From contig DBXH01000024.1 of the NCBI GenBank assembly GCA_002309335.1, positions 69,030 through 84,858 on the forward strand: 15,829 nt of DNA. The letters are read 5' to 3'. The notes below the pieces were generated by a model. That model was not told the origin of the DNA and did no database searches. It saw nothing but the letters and a program-made list of their open reading frames with translations. Source of the DNA: Bacteroidales bacterium UBA1217. Its GTDB lineage: Bacteria > Bacteroidota > Bacteroidia > Bacteroidales > P3. Each line of letters starts with the position of its first letter. Positions within the stretch are counted from its first letter, which is position 1. Shown here piece after piece: positions 9,096-15,522 of the stretch. Position numbers and translations under genes: made by a program.

Positions 9096-9953
9096 TCATT
9101 TATACTTAAACAGAAATTCCTTCTCCTCCTTGCTTAGATTCTCATATCCCGAACGGGAAATCTTGTCCAGTATCGCATCCACACGCTTCTGGTCGGCGGC
9201 ACGGCGGCGGTTGTATTCGTCGTCCGTCAAAGGCCTTCCGCTCAGCTTGCTTTTCTTTTGGAACGGCTTGCTTTTCAGCACCTCCGACAAGTTGCTACGC
9301 ATTGCAAGGACATATAGCCAGCCGAACAAAGCACCGCCCAGATGGGCAATATGACCGCCGGCATTGGAGGCGGGTATCGACAATAAATCTATGATCACAA
9401 AAGCAATAGCGACATACTTTATCTTAACCGAGAAAGAACGTACAAACCAAAACGACACCTCCTGGTTAGGCACATACACCGCAACGGCGATGAACACACC
9501 CAGCACCGCCGCCGAAGCGCCGACAAGCGTCGAGAGCTGCAGCCTTCCGACCGGGAACAGGTTGTACACCAGCAAATAAAGAACCGCTCCGACAATGCCA
9601 CTGAGGAAATATATCCAGCCGAAACGCTTAGAGCCGAGATAGCGGCAACACATTATACCGCCAAAATAGAGCATCAGCATATTAAAGAAGATATGCCAGA
9701 AGCCGTTGTGCAGAAACATATAGGTCAGCAACGTCCACGGACGATGCAGCAGGTCAACCCATTGCGACGATAGGGCAAGCCACTCGAACCATCCCGCCGA
9801 AGCGCTCCCGGCAGGCAGCGCATAGAGGTAATCCACCAGCGGGAAAAGCAACGACACAACCCACACCGCCACATTGACGATTATCAGAACCGAGAGGAGA
9901 CTCCCGCTTTTCAGAAAGGCTGATAACTGACTGCCAGTACGTTGTCTTTGCAT
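9096..9953 (-). CDS. Rhomboid family intramembrane serine protease
   Basis: Intramembrane serine protease that cleaves transmembrane substrates. From the chosen start the protein has 285 residues. It has a hydrophobic core of about six helices, with the HNGFWHIFFNM motif (H82, H87, N91), catalytic serine S147 in VGASAAV and catalytic histidine H204 in HIAHLGGALFG. The C-terminal 60 residues are a charged tail (SGRPLTDDEYNRRR...) of the kind seen on Bacteroidetes rhomboids. An in-frame GTG/ATG pair at 10016-10019 would add 22 residues. I chose ATG 9953 (MQRQRTGSQL) because a TAATTTTG promoter element lies between the two, so the upstream start would be outside the transcript. This is the first gene of the six-gene minus-strand operon. 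Confidence 0.93.
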   Translation of the reverse strand: MQRQRTGSQLSAFLKSGSLLSVLIIVNVAVWVVSLLFPLVDYLYALPAGSASAGWFEWLALSSQWVDLLHRPWTLLTYMFLHNGFWHIFFNMLMLYFGGIMCCRYLGSKRFGWIYFLSGIVGAVLYLLVYNLFPVGRLQLSTLVGASAAVLGVFIAVAVYVPNQEVSFWFVRSFSVKIKYVAIAFVIIDLLSIPASNAGGHIAHLGGALFGWLYVLAMRSNLSEVLKSKPFQKKSKLSGRPLTDDEYNRRRAADQKRVDAILDKISRSGYENLSKEEKEFLFKYK

Positions 9954-9974
9954 ATCCAATTCAATTTCGAAATG

Positions 9975-9982
9975 CAAAATTA
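9975..9982 (-). promoter_or_regulatory. Promoter -7 element of the rhomboid operon
   Basis: TAATTTTG on the minus strand is an exact match to TAnnTTTG, 21 bp before the chosen rhomboid ATG at 9953. The -33 box is not clear. Transcription would begin around 9968, giving a very short leader, and would drive the tightly packed genes down to 2997. Confidence 0.6.
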
Positions 9983-10023
9983 AACAAAAAAAATGAAATA
10001 TTTGACCAGAAATCATCACTAGT

Positions 10024-10053
10024 TTTGCACATCACAAAAAATCAGTACCTTTG
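10024..10053 (+). promoter_or_regulatory. aroE promoter (-33 TTTG and -7 TACCTTTG)
   Basis: TACCTTTG at 10046-10053 matches the Bacteroidetes -7 consensus TAnnTTTG exactly. TTTG at 10024-10027 lies 18 bp upstream as a -33 box. The aroE ATG follows at 10078, giving a leader of under 20 nt. It is divergent from the rhomboid promoter in the same 124-bp gap. Confidence 0.7.
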
Positions 10054-10077
10054 CAAATCTAGCATCCAAACACAAAA

Positions 10078-10827
10078 ATGGAACATACACACCATTACGG
10101 ACTGATAGGCAGACAGTTGTCACATTCATTCTCGCAGAATTATTTTAACGGGAAATTCCTTCGCGAGGGTCTTGAGGGCTACACCTACGAACTGATAGAG
10201 CTGGACGAATTGAGCTGTTTGAAATCGTTTGTCTCCCAAAATTGCCTCGACGGATTCAACGTAACGATACCTTACAAGGTTGACATCCTGCCGCTGCTCG
10301 ACGACCTCGACGACTCCGCGCGCCAGATCGGAGCCGTCAACTGCGTCAAAGTCATGCGCTCCCCGGAGGGCTTAAAGCTAAAAGGTTTCAACACCGACGC
10401 GCCTGCCTTTGCAGAGACGCTGAAACTATCATCATTCAACATTCAGAACACAAAAGCACTCATCCTCGGCACCGGCGGAGCCGCGCAAGCCGTAGCTTAC
10501 GGGCTCGGCACACTCGGCATTGAATATTTATTCGTCAGCCGCACTCCGCGCGGAACCAACCAAACCGACTATGCCACAGCATACAATCTTGCAAACGACC
10601 ATCTGATCATCATCAACGCCACCCCCATAGGGATGTTTCCCAACTGCAGCTGCAGCCCTTGGGCACACCCCGATGTGCTGACCAGCCGCCACCTCTGCTA
10701 CGACCTTATCTACAACCCCTCTCCTACTCGCTTTATGCAGGAAGCCGCCTTGCGCGGCGCCGCTGTCCAGGACGGCCTCCCGATGCTCCACCGCCAAGCG
10801 GAACTCAGCTGGAAGATCTGGGAATAA
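10078..10827 (+). CDS. aroE: Shikimate dehydrogenase (NADP-dependent)
   Basis: Reduces 3-dehydroshikimate to shikimate in aromatic amino acid and chorismate synthesis. The 249 residues are somewhat short compared with the 272 of E. coli AroE. Motifs run in order: shikimate-binding LSHSFS (14-19); GFNVTIPYK, with the catalytic lysine K67; GAVNCV with N88; NTDAPAF, with the catalytic aspartate D107; the nucleotide loop GTGGAAQA (131-138); VSRTP after the next strand, which fits NADP(H) preference; NATPIGM; and the closing DGLPMLHRQAELSWKIW. All catalytic residues are present. It has its own promoter and no close partner; the next plus-strand gene lies 268 bp away. Confidence 0.96.
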   Translation: MEHTHHYGLIGRQLSHSFSQNYFNGKFLREGLEGYTYELIELDELSCLKSFVSQNCLDGFNVTIPYKVDILPLLDDLDDSARQIGAVNCVKVMRSPEGLKLKGFNTDAPAFAETLKLSSFNIQNTKALILGTGGAAQAVAYGLGTLGIEYLFVSRTPRGTNQTDYATAYNLANDHLIIINATPIGMFPNCSCSPWAHPDVLTSRHLCYDLIYNPSPTRFMQEAALRGAAVQDGLPMLHRQAELSWKIWE

Positions 10828-11095
10828 TATTGTTGAGACTTAGCGGCATTCTCCGACCTCATTCTAGGATAGCGACAAAAAAGAACTGGTTTGACCAAAT
10901 TTTATTTGCAAATCATTGTATTATGCATAATTATCCACACTATTACGATCCCTTATTAGTCTTTTTTGTGTGTATCTATACCCGAACTATTATAGAACGC
11001 TTTTGATAAGGTTTTGTCTCCTCGACTGAAAATATGATTGTCGACGGACAATATTTCTGTTTTTTCGGCGTTATTTATTCAAAATCATTTCAATT
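10828..11095. other. Spacer between aroE and the DUF362 lipoprotein gene
   Basis: 268 bp, AT-rich, without a supportable gene on either strand. A weak promoter candidate, TATGATTG (11033-11040), is one mismatch from TAnnTTTG. Just overlapping its downstream end is a 16-nt inverted repeat: ATTGTC (11037-11042), a GACG spacer, then GACAAT (11047-11052). This position would suit an operator. No convincing terminator for aroE was seen. Confidence 0.4.
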
Positions 11096-12118
11096 ATGAA
11101 GAAATTAGCATTATTCTTATTCGCAGCTACCTTGATGATGGTGGGCTGCAAGAACAACAATCAGCCTGCTGAGGCGCAACCAGTCGAAGACGAGGCTGTC
11201 GTTTATCTGACTAAAGACATTAGCCCCGAAGGACTTGTGGCTATATACAAGGCTCTAGGCGTAGAGGCTGAAGGCCGCGTGGCCATCAAGATGAGCACCG
11301 GCGAGGGCAGCAACCCCAATTACCTGAAGCCTGAACTCGTCAAACTGCTGGCAGAATCTGTCGATGGCACCATCGTGGAGTGCAACACCGCCTACAGTAG
11401 CGGCCCCGGCAACGAGCAGGATGATCGCAACAACTCGGCCAACCACTGGAAGGTCATCGCGCGGCACGGGTTCACCCCGCTGTTCAAAGTCGACATTATG
11501 GATGAGGAGGGTGAAATTCGCATCCCCGTGCAGGACTCCTCCAATATCAAATACGACATCGTGGGCTCGCATATGGCAAACTACGACTTTATGATTGCCC
11601 TCAACCACTTCAAAGGTCACCCAATGGGCGGTTTCGGCGGAGCGCTGAAAAACCTCAGCATAGGCTGCGCCAGCGCCAACGGGAAGGCTTACATCCACTC
11701 GTCGGGCAAGATGGAGGTGCTCGATATGGAGAAGCTCTGGACACCCGAATTCATCGGCAACCAGGACGGCTTCCTCGAATCGATGGCCGCTGCAGCACAG
11801 GCCGTGGTAAACTATTTCCAGAAAAAGAAGGGCATCGTCTACATCAGCGTGATGAATAATATGAGCATTGACTGCGACTGCGTTGACCATCCCGAACCGG
11901 TGAAGCTGGAAGACTACGGTATACTCGCTTCCACCGACCCCGTAGCTCTCGACCAAGCCTGCATCGACATCGTAAACCAACAGAAGGTCACCGCCACCAA
12001 CGACCCCACCGACCTGCTGAATCGCATCGACAAGCAGCACGGCATCCACACCATCGAGCACGCCGAAACCATAGGTCTCGGAACCCGCAAATACCGCATT
12101 GTCAGCATCGACAAATAA
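11096..12118 (+). CDS. DUF362 domain-containing lipoprotein
   Basis: 340-residue exported lipoprotein of unknown function. A type II signal peptide is visible: MKK, a hydrophobic stretch, then a lipobox-like MVGC with the modified cysteine at C18, followed by a short polar linker. The rest is a DUF362 domain with the family landmarks NTAYSSGPGNEQDDRN (97-112), HFKGHPMGGFGGALKNLSIG (171-190), the cysteine pair in DCDCVDHPEP (C260, C262) and ASTDPVALDQA (278-288). Many DUF362 proteins carry ferredoxin-type [4Fe-4S] motifs; none is present here beyond the C-x-C. It is followed 62 bp later by a strong terminator, so it is probably transcribed alone. The domain assignment is sound; the activity is unknown. 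Confidence 0.88.
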   Translation: MKKLALFLFAATLMMVGCKNNNQPAEAQPVEDEAVVYLTKDISPEGLVAIYKALGVEAEGRVAIKMSTGEGSNPNYLKPELVKLLAESVDGTIVECNTAYSSGPGNEQDDRNNSANHWKVIARHGFTPLFKVDIMDEEGEIRIPVQDSSNIKYDIVGSHMANYDFMIALNHFKGHPMGGFGGALKNLSIGCASANGKAYIHSSGKMEVLDMEKLWTPEFIGNQDGFLESMAAAAQAVVNYFQKKKGIVYISVMNNMSIDCDCVDHPEPVKLEDYGILASTDPVALDQACIDIVNQQKVTATNDPTDLLNRIDKQHGIHTIEHAETIGLGTRKYRIVSIDK

Positions 12119-12122
12119 CCAA

Positions 12123-12159
12123 CACTTTTATCGAGGCTACAACCTCTGTGCCAAAAGTG
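12123..12159. other. Imperfect hairpin after the DUF362 gene
   Basis: CACTTTT (12123-12129) pairs with AAAAGTG (12153-12159), and inside it GAGG (12133-12136) pairs with CCTC (12143-12146). It starts 4 bp past the DUF362 stop codon and precedes the main terminator. It may protect the 3' end or be incidental. Confidence 0.4.
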
Positions 12160-12178
12160 CTTGACTTAAAATGATATC

Positions 12179-12206
12179 AAGGTGTGCAGATCTGCACACC
12201 TTTTTT
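12179..12206 (+). terminator. Intrinsic terminator of the DUF362 gene
   Basis: GGTGTGCAGATCTGCACACC (12181-12200) is a perfect 20-nt palindrome followed by six T (12201-12206). Adding AA before and TT after extends the symmetry to 24 nt. There is no equivalent T-run on the minus strand, so it acts on plus-strand transcripts. Confidence 0.9.
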
Positions 12207-12224
12207 GTGTAGAACTCGAATTCC

Positions 12225-12390
12225 TGGCCAGAAATGATAAAGAAAAAAGATTTTGCTTTTTCACTCTGTTTTGAGTTACTTGCAAAATCCTTTTGGTGCC
12301 CGGTGCCATAGGCTGCGTGGTATGCCTGCCGAGCTTGATGAGGCAACACCACTGAAATATAATAAAATGAAGTGAGCAACAGGACTTGAA
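12225..12390 (-). repeat. Terminator-containing intergenic repeat, copy A
   Basis: First of three related non-coding repeats (B at 13931, C at 15606), all in the same orientation. In plus coordinates it holds one TGGCCA box (12225-12230), the minus-strand terminator hairpin (12241-12289), GGTGCCCGG (12295-12303), a region of small inverted repeats and AACAGGACTTGAAC at its right end. The part 12282-12388 matches 14003-14109 of copy B with about three mismatches in 107 and no gaps. It begins 20 bp after the stop codon of the DUF4143 ATPase. It lacks the second terminator module found in B and C. Short overlapping reading frames here are not supported as genes. Confidence 0.85.
12241..12289 (-). 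terminator. Intrinsic terminator (minus strand) in repeat copy A
   Basis: GATTTTGC (12249-12256) pairs with GCAAAATC (12282-12289), with an inner ACTC/GAGT stem (12263-12266 with 12273-12276). On the minus strand the hairpin is followed by six T (12243-12248). It lies about 120 bp past the DUF4143 ATPase stop codon and would end that transcript. Confidence 0.75.
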
Positions 12391-12409
12391 CAATTATTCC
12401 TTTTTATAT

Positions 12410-13726
12410 TTATAAAAACATAATATAATAGATTGGCAAATAGATTGTATTGTCTTCCGTCTTGGAATCTCCGTCATTAGACAAGACCACGGCAGAATGT
12501 ATTTTGTAGTCTGGATTGGCGATAAACCTGTCGAGAGCTCGATGGGTTGAATAGTCCTTGCCTGATTTCACCTCTATGGGCAACACCGTAAGGTTGTCGT
12601 AATCGTCGACAAGGAAGTCCACCTCACCTTTCTGCTTATTGTCATAGTAGAACAGGGTATGTCCGTGAGCCTGCAATTCGGTGGCTACCACCGTCTCATA
12701 CACCGACCCAAGGTTGATGCCAAGATGGTCGTCCATAATGGCGGTGACATTGTTTCTGAACAGGACATACGACAACAAACCCACATCATTGAAATAAAGT
12801 TTCAACAGATTCTTTTTTGCCGAACTAATGAGAGGAAAGGTCGGGTTTGCAATAGCCCGCACCTCAAGTGCAACGCCAGCACTGATAAGATATTCTATGT
12901 CATCTTCGTAGTCGCGTGCTGCCTTTCCTCGTTTCTCCTCTATCTGATTAAAATGGATACGTTTCTTTCTGTTCTCCATATAGGATGGTATAAGGTCGAA
13001 GATGCGGCGTATCTGCAACTTCTCCTCCATACTGTATTGTGAAGCGTCTTCGCGGTAGAGAGTGTATATTTCCTCGTGAACTTTACGGACGTGGTAGATG
13101 TTTTGCGTGTCGAGGTATGTGTTCACCGCCTGTGGCAGTCCACCTGTCAACAGGTAAGTCTTGAACAACTCCATCATTCGACGATGTAGACCGTCTGAGT
13201 GACTCTCCCTGTTCGCAAATCTCTTCTTCATATTGTCTATCATCTCTACGCCAACACCGTTTGCCCATAGGAATTCCTCGAAATCCAAAGGATACATATG
13301 TTCTATCCGGATACGGCCACCAGGAACGGATAATGTCTTATGCATTGTCACCCCAAGCAGGGAACCACTAACAATGTATGTGAAACGGTTGTCATCATTC
13401 AAAAACTTCAACAAGGTCAACAACTGGGGATAGGCTTGTATCTCATCCAAAAACACCAGAGTGTTGTCTTTCGTTCCTAATCGTCTTCCTGCAACGGCAC
13501 TCAAACGCAGGTAAAAATCGTCTGTTCCTTTAACATCTGCAAAAACACGTGAGCCATCCCTGTCTTTAATCATATTTATCTCGACATAGTTGGCGAAAGC
13601 CGCACGGCCTTCATACCGTATAATGTACGATTTGCCTACTTGCCGAGCACCATCGACAATAAGAATTTTGTCTCTATCAGAGTTAAAATACTCTTTAAGT
13701 GCATTTTGTATCTTTCTTTGTAGCAT
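12410..13726 (-). CDS. AAA family ATPase with DUF4143 domain
   Basis: 438-residue AAA_14/DUF4143 protein. Walker A GARQVGKS (26-33), Walker B LVFLDEIQ (90-97) and sensor-like SGSLLG (120-125) are intact. The DUF4143 part has LLTGGLPQAV (192-201), YFNDVGLL (311-318) and the GSVYETVVATEL segment (340-351). It ends in a PD-(D/E)xK nuclease-like motif: D370 in GEVDFL, then E385 and K387 in PIEVKSGK. The family is abundant and often multicopy in Bacteroidetes, and its cellular role is not established. I chose ATG 13726 (MLQRKIQNAL); an upstream TTG at 13768 lies before the promoter. It is flanked by direct repeat copies A and B and by a 32-bp-period repeat at its promoter, so it may have arrived as a cassette. 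Confidence 0.9.
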   Translation of the reverse strand: MLQRKIQNALKEYFNSDRDKILIVDGARQVGKSYIIRYEGRAAFANYVEINMIKDRDGSRVFADVKGTDDFYLRLSAVAGRRLGTKDNTLVFLDEIQAYPQLLTLLKFLNDDNRFTYIVSGSLLGVTMHKTLSVPGGRIRIEHMYPLDFEEFLWANGVGVEMIDNMKKRFANRESHSDGLHRRMMELFKTYLLTGGLPQAVNTYLDTQNIYHVRKVHEEIYTLYREDASQYSMEEKLQIRRIFDLIPSYMENRKKRIHFNQIEEKRGKAARDYEDDIEYLISAGVALEVRAIANPTFPLISSAKKNLLKLYFNDVGLLSYVLFRNNVTAIMDDHLGINLGSVYETVVATELQAHGHTLFYYDNKQKGEVDFLVDDYDNLTVLPIEVKSGKDYSTHRALDRFIANPDYKIHSAVVLSNDGDSKTEDNTIYLPIYYIMFL

Positions 13727-13747
13727 ATTACTATCTGTTTGACGATG

Positions 13748-13755
13748 CAAAGATA
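13748..13755 (-). promoter_or_regulatory. Promoter -7 element of the DUF4143 ATPase gene
   Basis: TATCTTTG on the minus strand matches TAnnTTTG exactly, 21 bp before ATG 13726. It is embedded in AAAGTTGTATCTTTGCA, nearly the same string as at the promoter of the cytidylate kinase-like gene (AAAGTTGTAACTTTGCA). It rules out the TTG at 13768 as a practical start. Confidence 0.7.
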
Positions 13756-13833
13756 CAACTTTTTCCAAAAATAATAGATTATTTTTACAACTTTTTCCAA
13801 AATTTACAGACAGTTTTTACAACTTTTCTTTAA
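13755..13833. repeat. Three direct repeats with 32-bp period upstream of the DUF4143 gene
   Basis: ACAACTTTTTCCAAAA begins at 13755 and again, identical, at 13787. A diverged copy, ACAACTTTTCTTTAAA, begins at 13819. The spacing is exactly 32 bp twice, about three helical turns. The first copy abuts the -7 element, so the array sits where an activator or repressor would bind. Confidence 0.8.
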
Positions 13834-13963
13834 AAATACGCCTGCTCAAGGTCGCAATTTATGACCTCTAATGCAATCATTCATCACAATGTGCAGTTTG
13901 TGTACTTTTTTTATATGAAATCTTCAAATATGGCCAAACTATGGCCAAAAATAAACATAAAAG

Positions 13964-14010
13964 AAAAAAAGATTTTGCCATTTCGCTCATTTCTAGCTAC
14001 TCGCAAAATC
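13964..14010 (-). terminator. Intrinsic terminator 2 in repeat copy B
   Basis: GATTTTGC (13971-13978) pairs with GCAAAATC (14003-14010). On the minus strand seven T follow (13964-13970). The inner stem is GCT/AGC where copies A and C have ACT/AGT, a compensatory change that argues the hairpin is maintained. Confidence 0.75.
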
Positions 14011-14132
14011 CTTTTGGTACCCGGTGCCGTAGGCTGCGTGGTATGCCTGCCGAGCTTGATGAGGCAACACCACTGAAATATAATAAAATGAAGTGAGCAA
14101 CGGGACTTGTTCAAGTCCTGTGGAAGGCACAC

Positions 14133-14161
14133 AAAAAAAAGAGAAACAACTTGGTTTCTCT
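14133..14161 (-). terminator. Intrinsic terminator 1 in repeat copy B
   Basis: GAGAAAC (14141-14147) and GTTTCTC (14154-14160) form a perfect 7-bp stem with a 6-nt loop, extended by one A-T pair. Eight T follow on the minus strand (14133-14140). It lies just after the tRNA-like CCTGTTCCGGGCACC end and downstream of the chimeric reading frame. Confidence 0.8.
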
Positions 14162-14286
14162 CTCGGTGCCCGGAACAGGAACGCTTTAATTGTCTCCTAT
14201 TAAGTTTAACTGTTTGTTATTTTGTTCTTTACAATTATTTGCAAATCCAAATTGATACAACAAAAACAGGTAAAACGTCAGAAAGG

Positions 14287-14303
14287 TGGCCAAAAGGTGG
14301 CCA
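14287..14303. repeat. Isolated TGGCCA pair, 11-bp spacing
   Basis: TGGCCAAAAGGTGGCCA has TGGCCA at 14287 and 14298. The same 11-bp spacing is seen at the edges of repeat copies B and C. It lies 15 bp past the stop codon of the chimeric reading frame and is not attached to a full repeat copy. Confidence 0.6.
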
Positions 14304-14317
14304 AGGGATTGCCATCC

Positions 14318-14686
14318 TCATTTTGCATAATATCCACCGGTCTTATCAGAATCTCGATGTTCTATCAGACCCTCCTTCACAAGGATGGCTAAATGTCTGC
14401 CAGTTGTGGCGACACTTTTCCCCGATATATCGGCAATGCCTTTACGTTGGATACCTGGATTTGAACGAATAATCGTGTATGTAGTCTTTACACTATCATT
14501 TAGTGTATCATTTATCGTATCATTAGCCCCCCTCACAGGTATAGGAAGCACCATGAAGTCAACGTTGTCGCGCTTGGCAATGGCTGGCGTCACGCGGTCG
14601 TCGGGGCCAAATACCCGCTCCACGAAACGCCCATAGAACAAGTAGCCCAGAATCAGGACGGCAAGGCTAATGATAAAGGTAATCAT
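14318..14686 (-). CDS. Chimeric remnant: CstA N-terminus fused in frame to a winged-helix tail
   Basis: 122-residue open frame that looks like two broken genes joined. Residues 1-48 or 49 (MITFIISLAVLILGYLFYGR..., then FVERVFGPDDR and DFMVLP) are the start of carbon starvation protein CstA, a peptide/pyruvate transporter normally of more than 450 residues. Only the first membrane helix survives. From about residue 53 (NDTINDTLND, then NPGIQRKGIADISGKSVATT and KTGGYY) it is the C-terminal winged-helix domain typical of AlbA/Schlafen-type ATP-binding proteins. The junction is near 14540. A 12-bp-period repeat (TATCATT at 14494, 14506 and 14518) encodes the NDT repeats beside it. It starts 5 bp after the cytidylate kinase-like gene, so translation is likely. 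It is most probably a deletion scar; a functional membrane-tethered DNA-binding protein is possible but unproven. Confidence 0.75.
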   Translation of the reverse strand: MITFIISLAVLILGYLFYGRFVERVFGPDDRVTPAIAKRDNVDFMVLPIPVRGANDTINDTLNDSVKTTYTIIRSNPGIQRKGIADISGKSVATTGRHLAILVKEGLIEHRDSDKTGGYYAK

Positions 14687-14691
14687 AGTGG

Positions 14692-15324
14692 TCAGAGGGT
14701 TGCCATCTTGTGGTGGATTTGCTCGGCGAGGAAGTTAGCCACGACTTCGGGCTGGAGGCCTGTGATGTTGAGGCAGGCGTGGTAGTTGCGGGCATCGTGG
14801 CGCGAGGTCTCGGCAACGTTGGTCACGAAGTTGTCGCGGGCAGTGTCGACTTTGTCAACGACCTTGGCGGCCTCCTCTATAGTGAGGTTCTGCTTTCGCG
14901 CGATGCGTGCGATGCGTGCGTCGTGGTCGGCGATGAGGAGCAGGTGTATGGCGTTGGGGTAGTTGCGGAAAACGTGGAATCCCGCACGGCCCACGATGAT
15001 GCAGCTTTCCTTTTCGGCCAAGTCTTGCAGCAGTCGCTTTTCGGCGTAATAGACGCTTGTGGGCGTGGGGTCGGCAATGGCGCCGGTTTGATGGCTGACT
15101 GCGCCAAACTGCTGGTAGAAACGGCAGAAATCGCTCCACCAGTTGGCTTTTTGGGCCTTGACGCGGTCCAATTCCTCGAGGGTGATGCCAAACTGCTGCG
15201 CCACGGCCTCAAGCATGGTGCGACCATAGACTTTAATTCCAAGTTTTTCTCCTAATAAACGGGCGATTTCGCCGCCGCCCGTGCCGCATTCGCGGTTGAT
15301 GGTGATGATAGTGTTGTCATTCAT
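14692..15324 (-). CDS. Cytidylate kinase-like family protein
   Basis: 210-residue P-loop protein of the cytidylate kinase-like family. It begins MNDNTIITINRECGTGGGEI, where the glycine-rich loop differs from the classical GxxxxGK[ST]. Conserved-looking parts are KVYGRTMLEAVA, a lid-like region, and IIVGRAGFHVFRN followed by IHLLLIADHDARIARI. The substrate and reaction are not established; it should not be equated with Cmk. I chose ATG 15324 over an upstream TTG at 15336 because the first conserved strand starts right after it. A good promoter lies 100 bp upstream. The next gene on the strand begins 5 bp after the stop with the remains of cstA, so a kinase-like/cstA operon was probably present before the deletion. 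Confidence 0.85.
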   Translation of the reverse strand: MNDNTIITINRECGTGGGEIARLLGEKLGIKVYGRTMLEAVAQQFGITLEELDRVKAQKANWWSDFCRFYQQFGAVSHQTGAIADPTPTSVYYAEKRLLQDLAEKESCIIVGRAGFHVFRNYPNAIHLLLIADHDARIARIARKQNLTIEEAAKVVDKVDTARDNFVTNVAETSRHDARNYHACLNITGLQPEVVANFLAEQIHHKMATL

Positions 15325-15341
15325 AGTGTGAAACAATTTAG

Positions 15342-15400
15342 GTGGGTTCTATTAATTCACTTTTCTCAGCATTCGTAGCAGGCAGAACCCGCAAACCCAC
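15342..15400 (-). promoter_or_regulatory. Leader of the kinase-like gene with two alternative stems
   Basis: Within the roughly 95-nt leader, GGGTTCT (15344-15350) can pair with AGAACCC (15384-15390), or GTGGGTT (15342-15348) can pair with AACCCAC (15394-15400). The two pairings exclude each other. No known riboswitch is recognised. Confidence 0.35.
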
Positions 15401-15426
15401 ACGCATGCTTTGTCACTTTGACGGTG

Positions 15427-15456
15427 CAAAGTTACAACTTTATTCCGATATGGCAA
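15427..15456 (-). promoter_or_regulatory. Promoter of the cytidylate kinase-like gene
   Basis: TAACTTTG on the minus strand (15427-15434) matches TAnnTTTG exactly, with a TTG box 19 bp upstream (15454-15456). It shares AAAGTTGTAnCTTTGCA with the promoter of the DUF4143 gene. The leader to ATG 15324 is about 95 nt. Confidence 0.65.
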
Positions 15457-15522
15457 TCAAATCTATGTCATTTTTAATTTTAATTTCGTGGGGGGAGGGG
15501 TATTTCGTTGGTTATCCTTGTT

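Larger units (their letters stand above)
13931..14180 (-). repeat. Terminator-containing intergenic repeat, copy B
   Basis: The most complete copy. In plus order it has two TGGCCA boxes 11 bp apart (13931 and 13942) and minus-strand terminator 2 (13964-14010). GGTACCCGG (14016-14024) comes next, followed by a 90-nt structured region ending CGGGAC (14101-14106). After that come a GGACTTG/CAAGTCC inverted repeat (14103-14109 with 14112-14118), minus-strand terminator 1 (14133-14161) and GGTGCCCGGAACAGGA (14165-14180). Read on the minus strand, each CCGGG(C/T)ACC end is followed directly by a terminator, as at the 3' end of a tRNA gene. It is nearly identical to copy A over 107 bp and shares the same module order with copy C. 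Confidence 0.85.
13834..14317. other. Gene-free region holding repeat copy B and flanking AT-rich DNA
   Basis: No gene is supported between the promoter array of the DUF4143 gene and the chimeric reading frame ending at 14318. It contains 97 bp of unassigned AT-rich sequence, repeat copy B (13931-14180), and about 137 bp of AT-rich sequence with a TGGCCA pair (14287-14303). Short reading frames here overlap terminators and repeats. Confidence 0.6.

Noticed and set aside
9954..10019. Longer N-terminus for the rhomboid protease from GTG 10019 or ATG 10016
   Set aside because: The promoter -7 element at 9975-9982 lies inside this extension, so the transcript would start after it. The extra 22 residues do not resemble a family N-terminus.
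11255..12061. Minus-strand open frame of 268 codons
   Set aside because: It is antisense to the DUF362 gene in a GC-rich stretch. Its peptide is a run of V, D, G and H without domain features.
12137..12393. Two overlapping minus-strand frames of 75-80 codons across repeat copy A
   Set aside because: They run through the terminator and the palindromic terminator. The apparent similarity to a frame at 13911-14132 comes from the DNA repeat, and copy C does not keep the frame.
14016..14106. A complete, functional tRNA gene in the repeat module
   Set aside because: The 3' CCGGG(C/T)ACC and a closing stem are tRNA-like, but there is no canonical T-arm or anticodon arm. The 64-nt and 91-nt versions cannot both be standard tRNAs.
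13911..14132. Minus-strand frame of 73 codons in repeat copy B
   Set aside because: It spans terminator 2 and the TGGCCA pair. The related copy C has a different length and frame in the middle, so coding is not conserved.
15488..15501. G-run as a possible G-quadruplex
   Set aside because: Only two adjacent G tracts are present (six and four G), not the four separated tracts needed.
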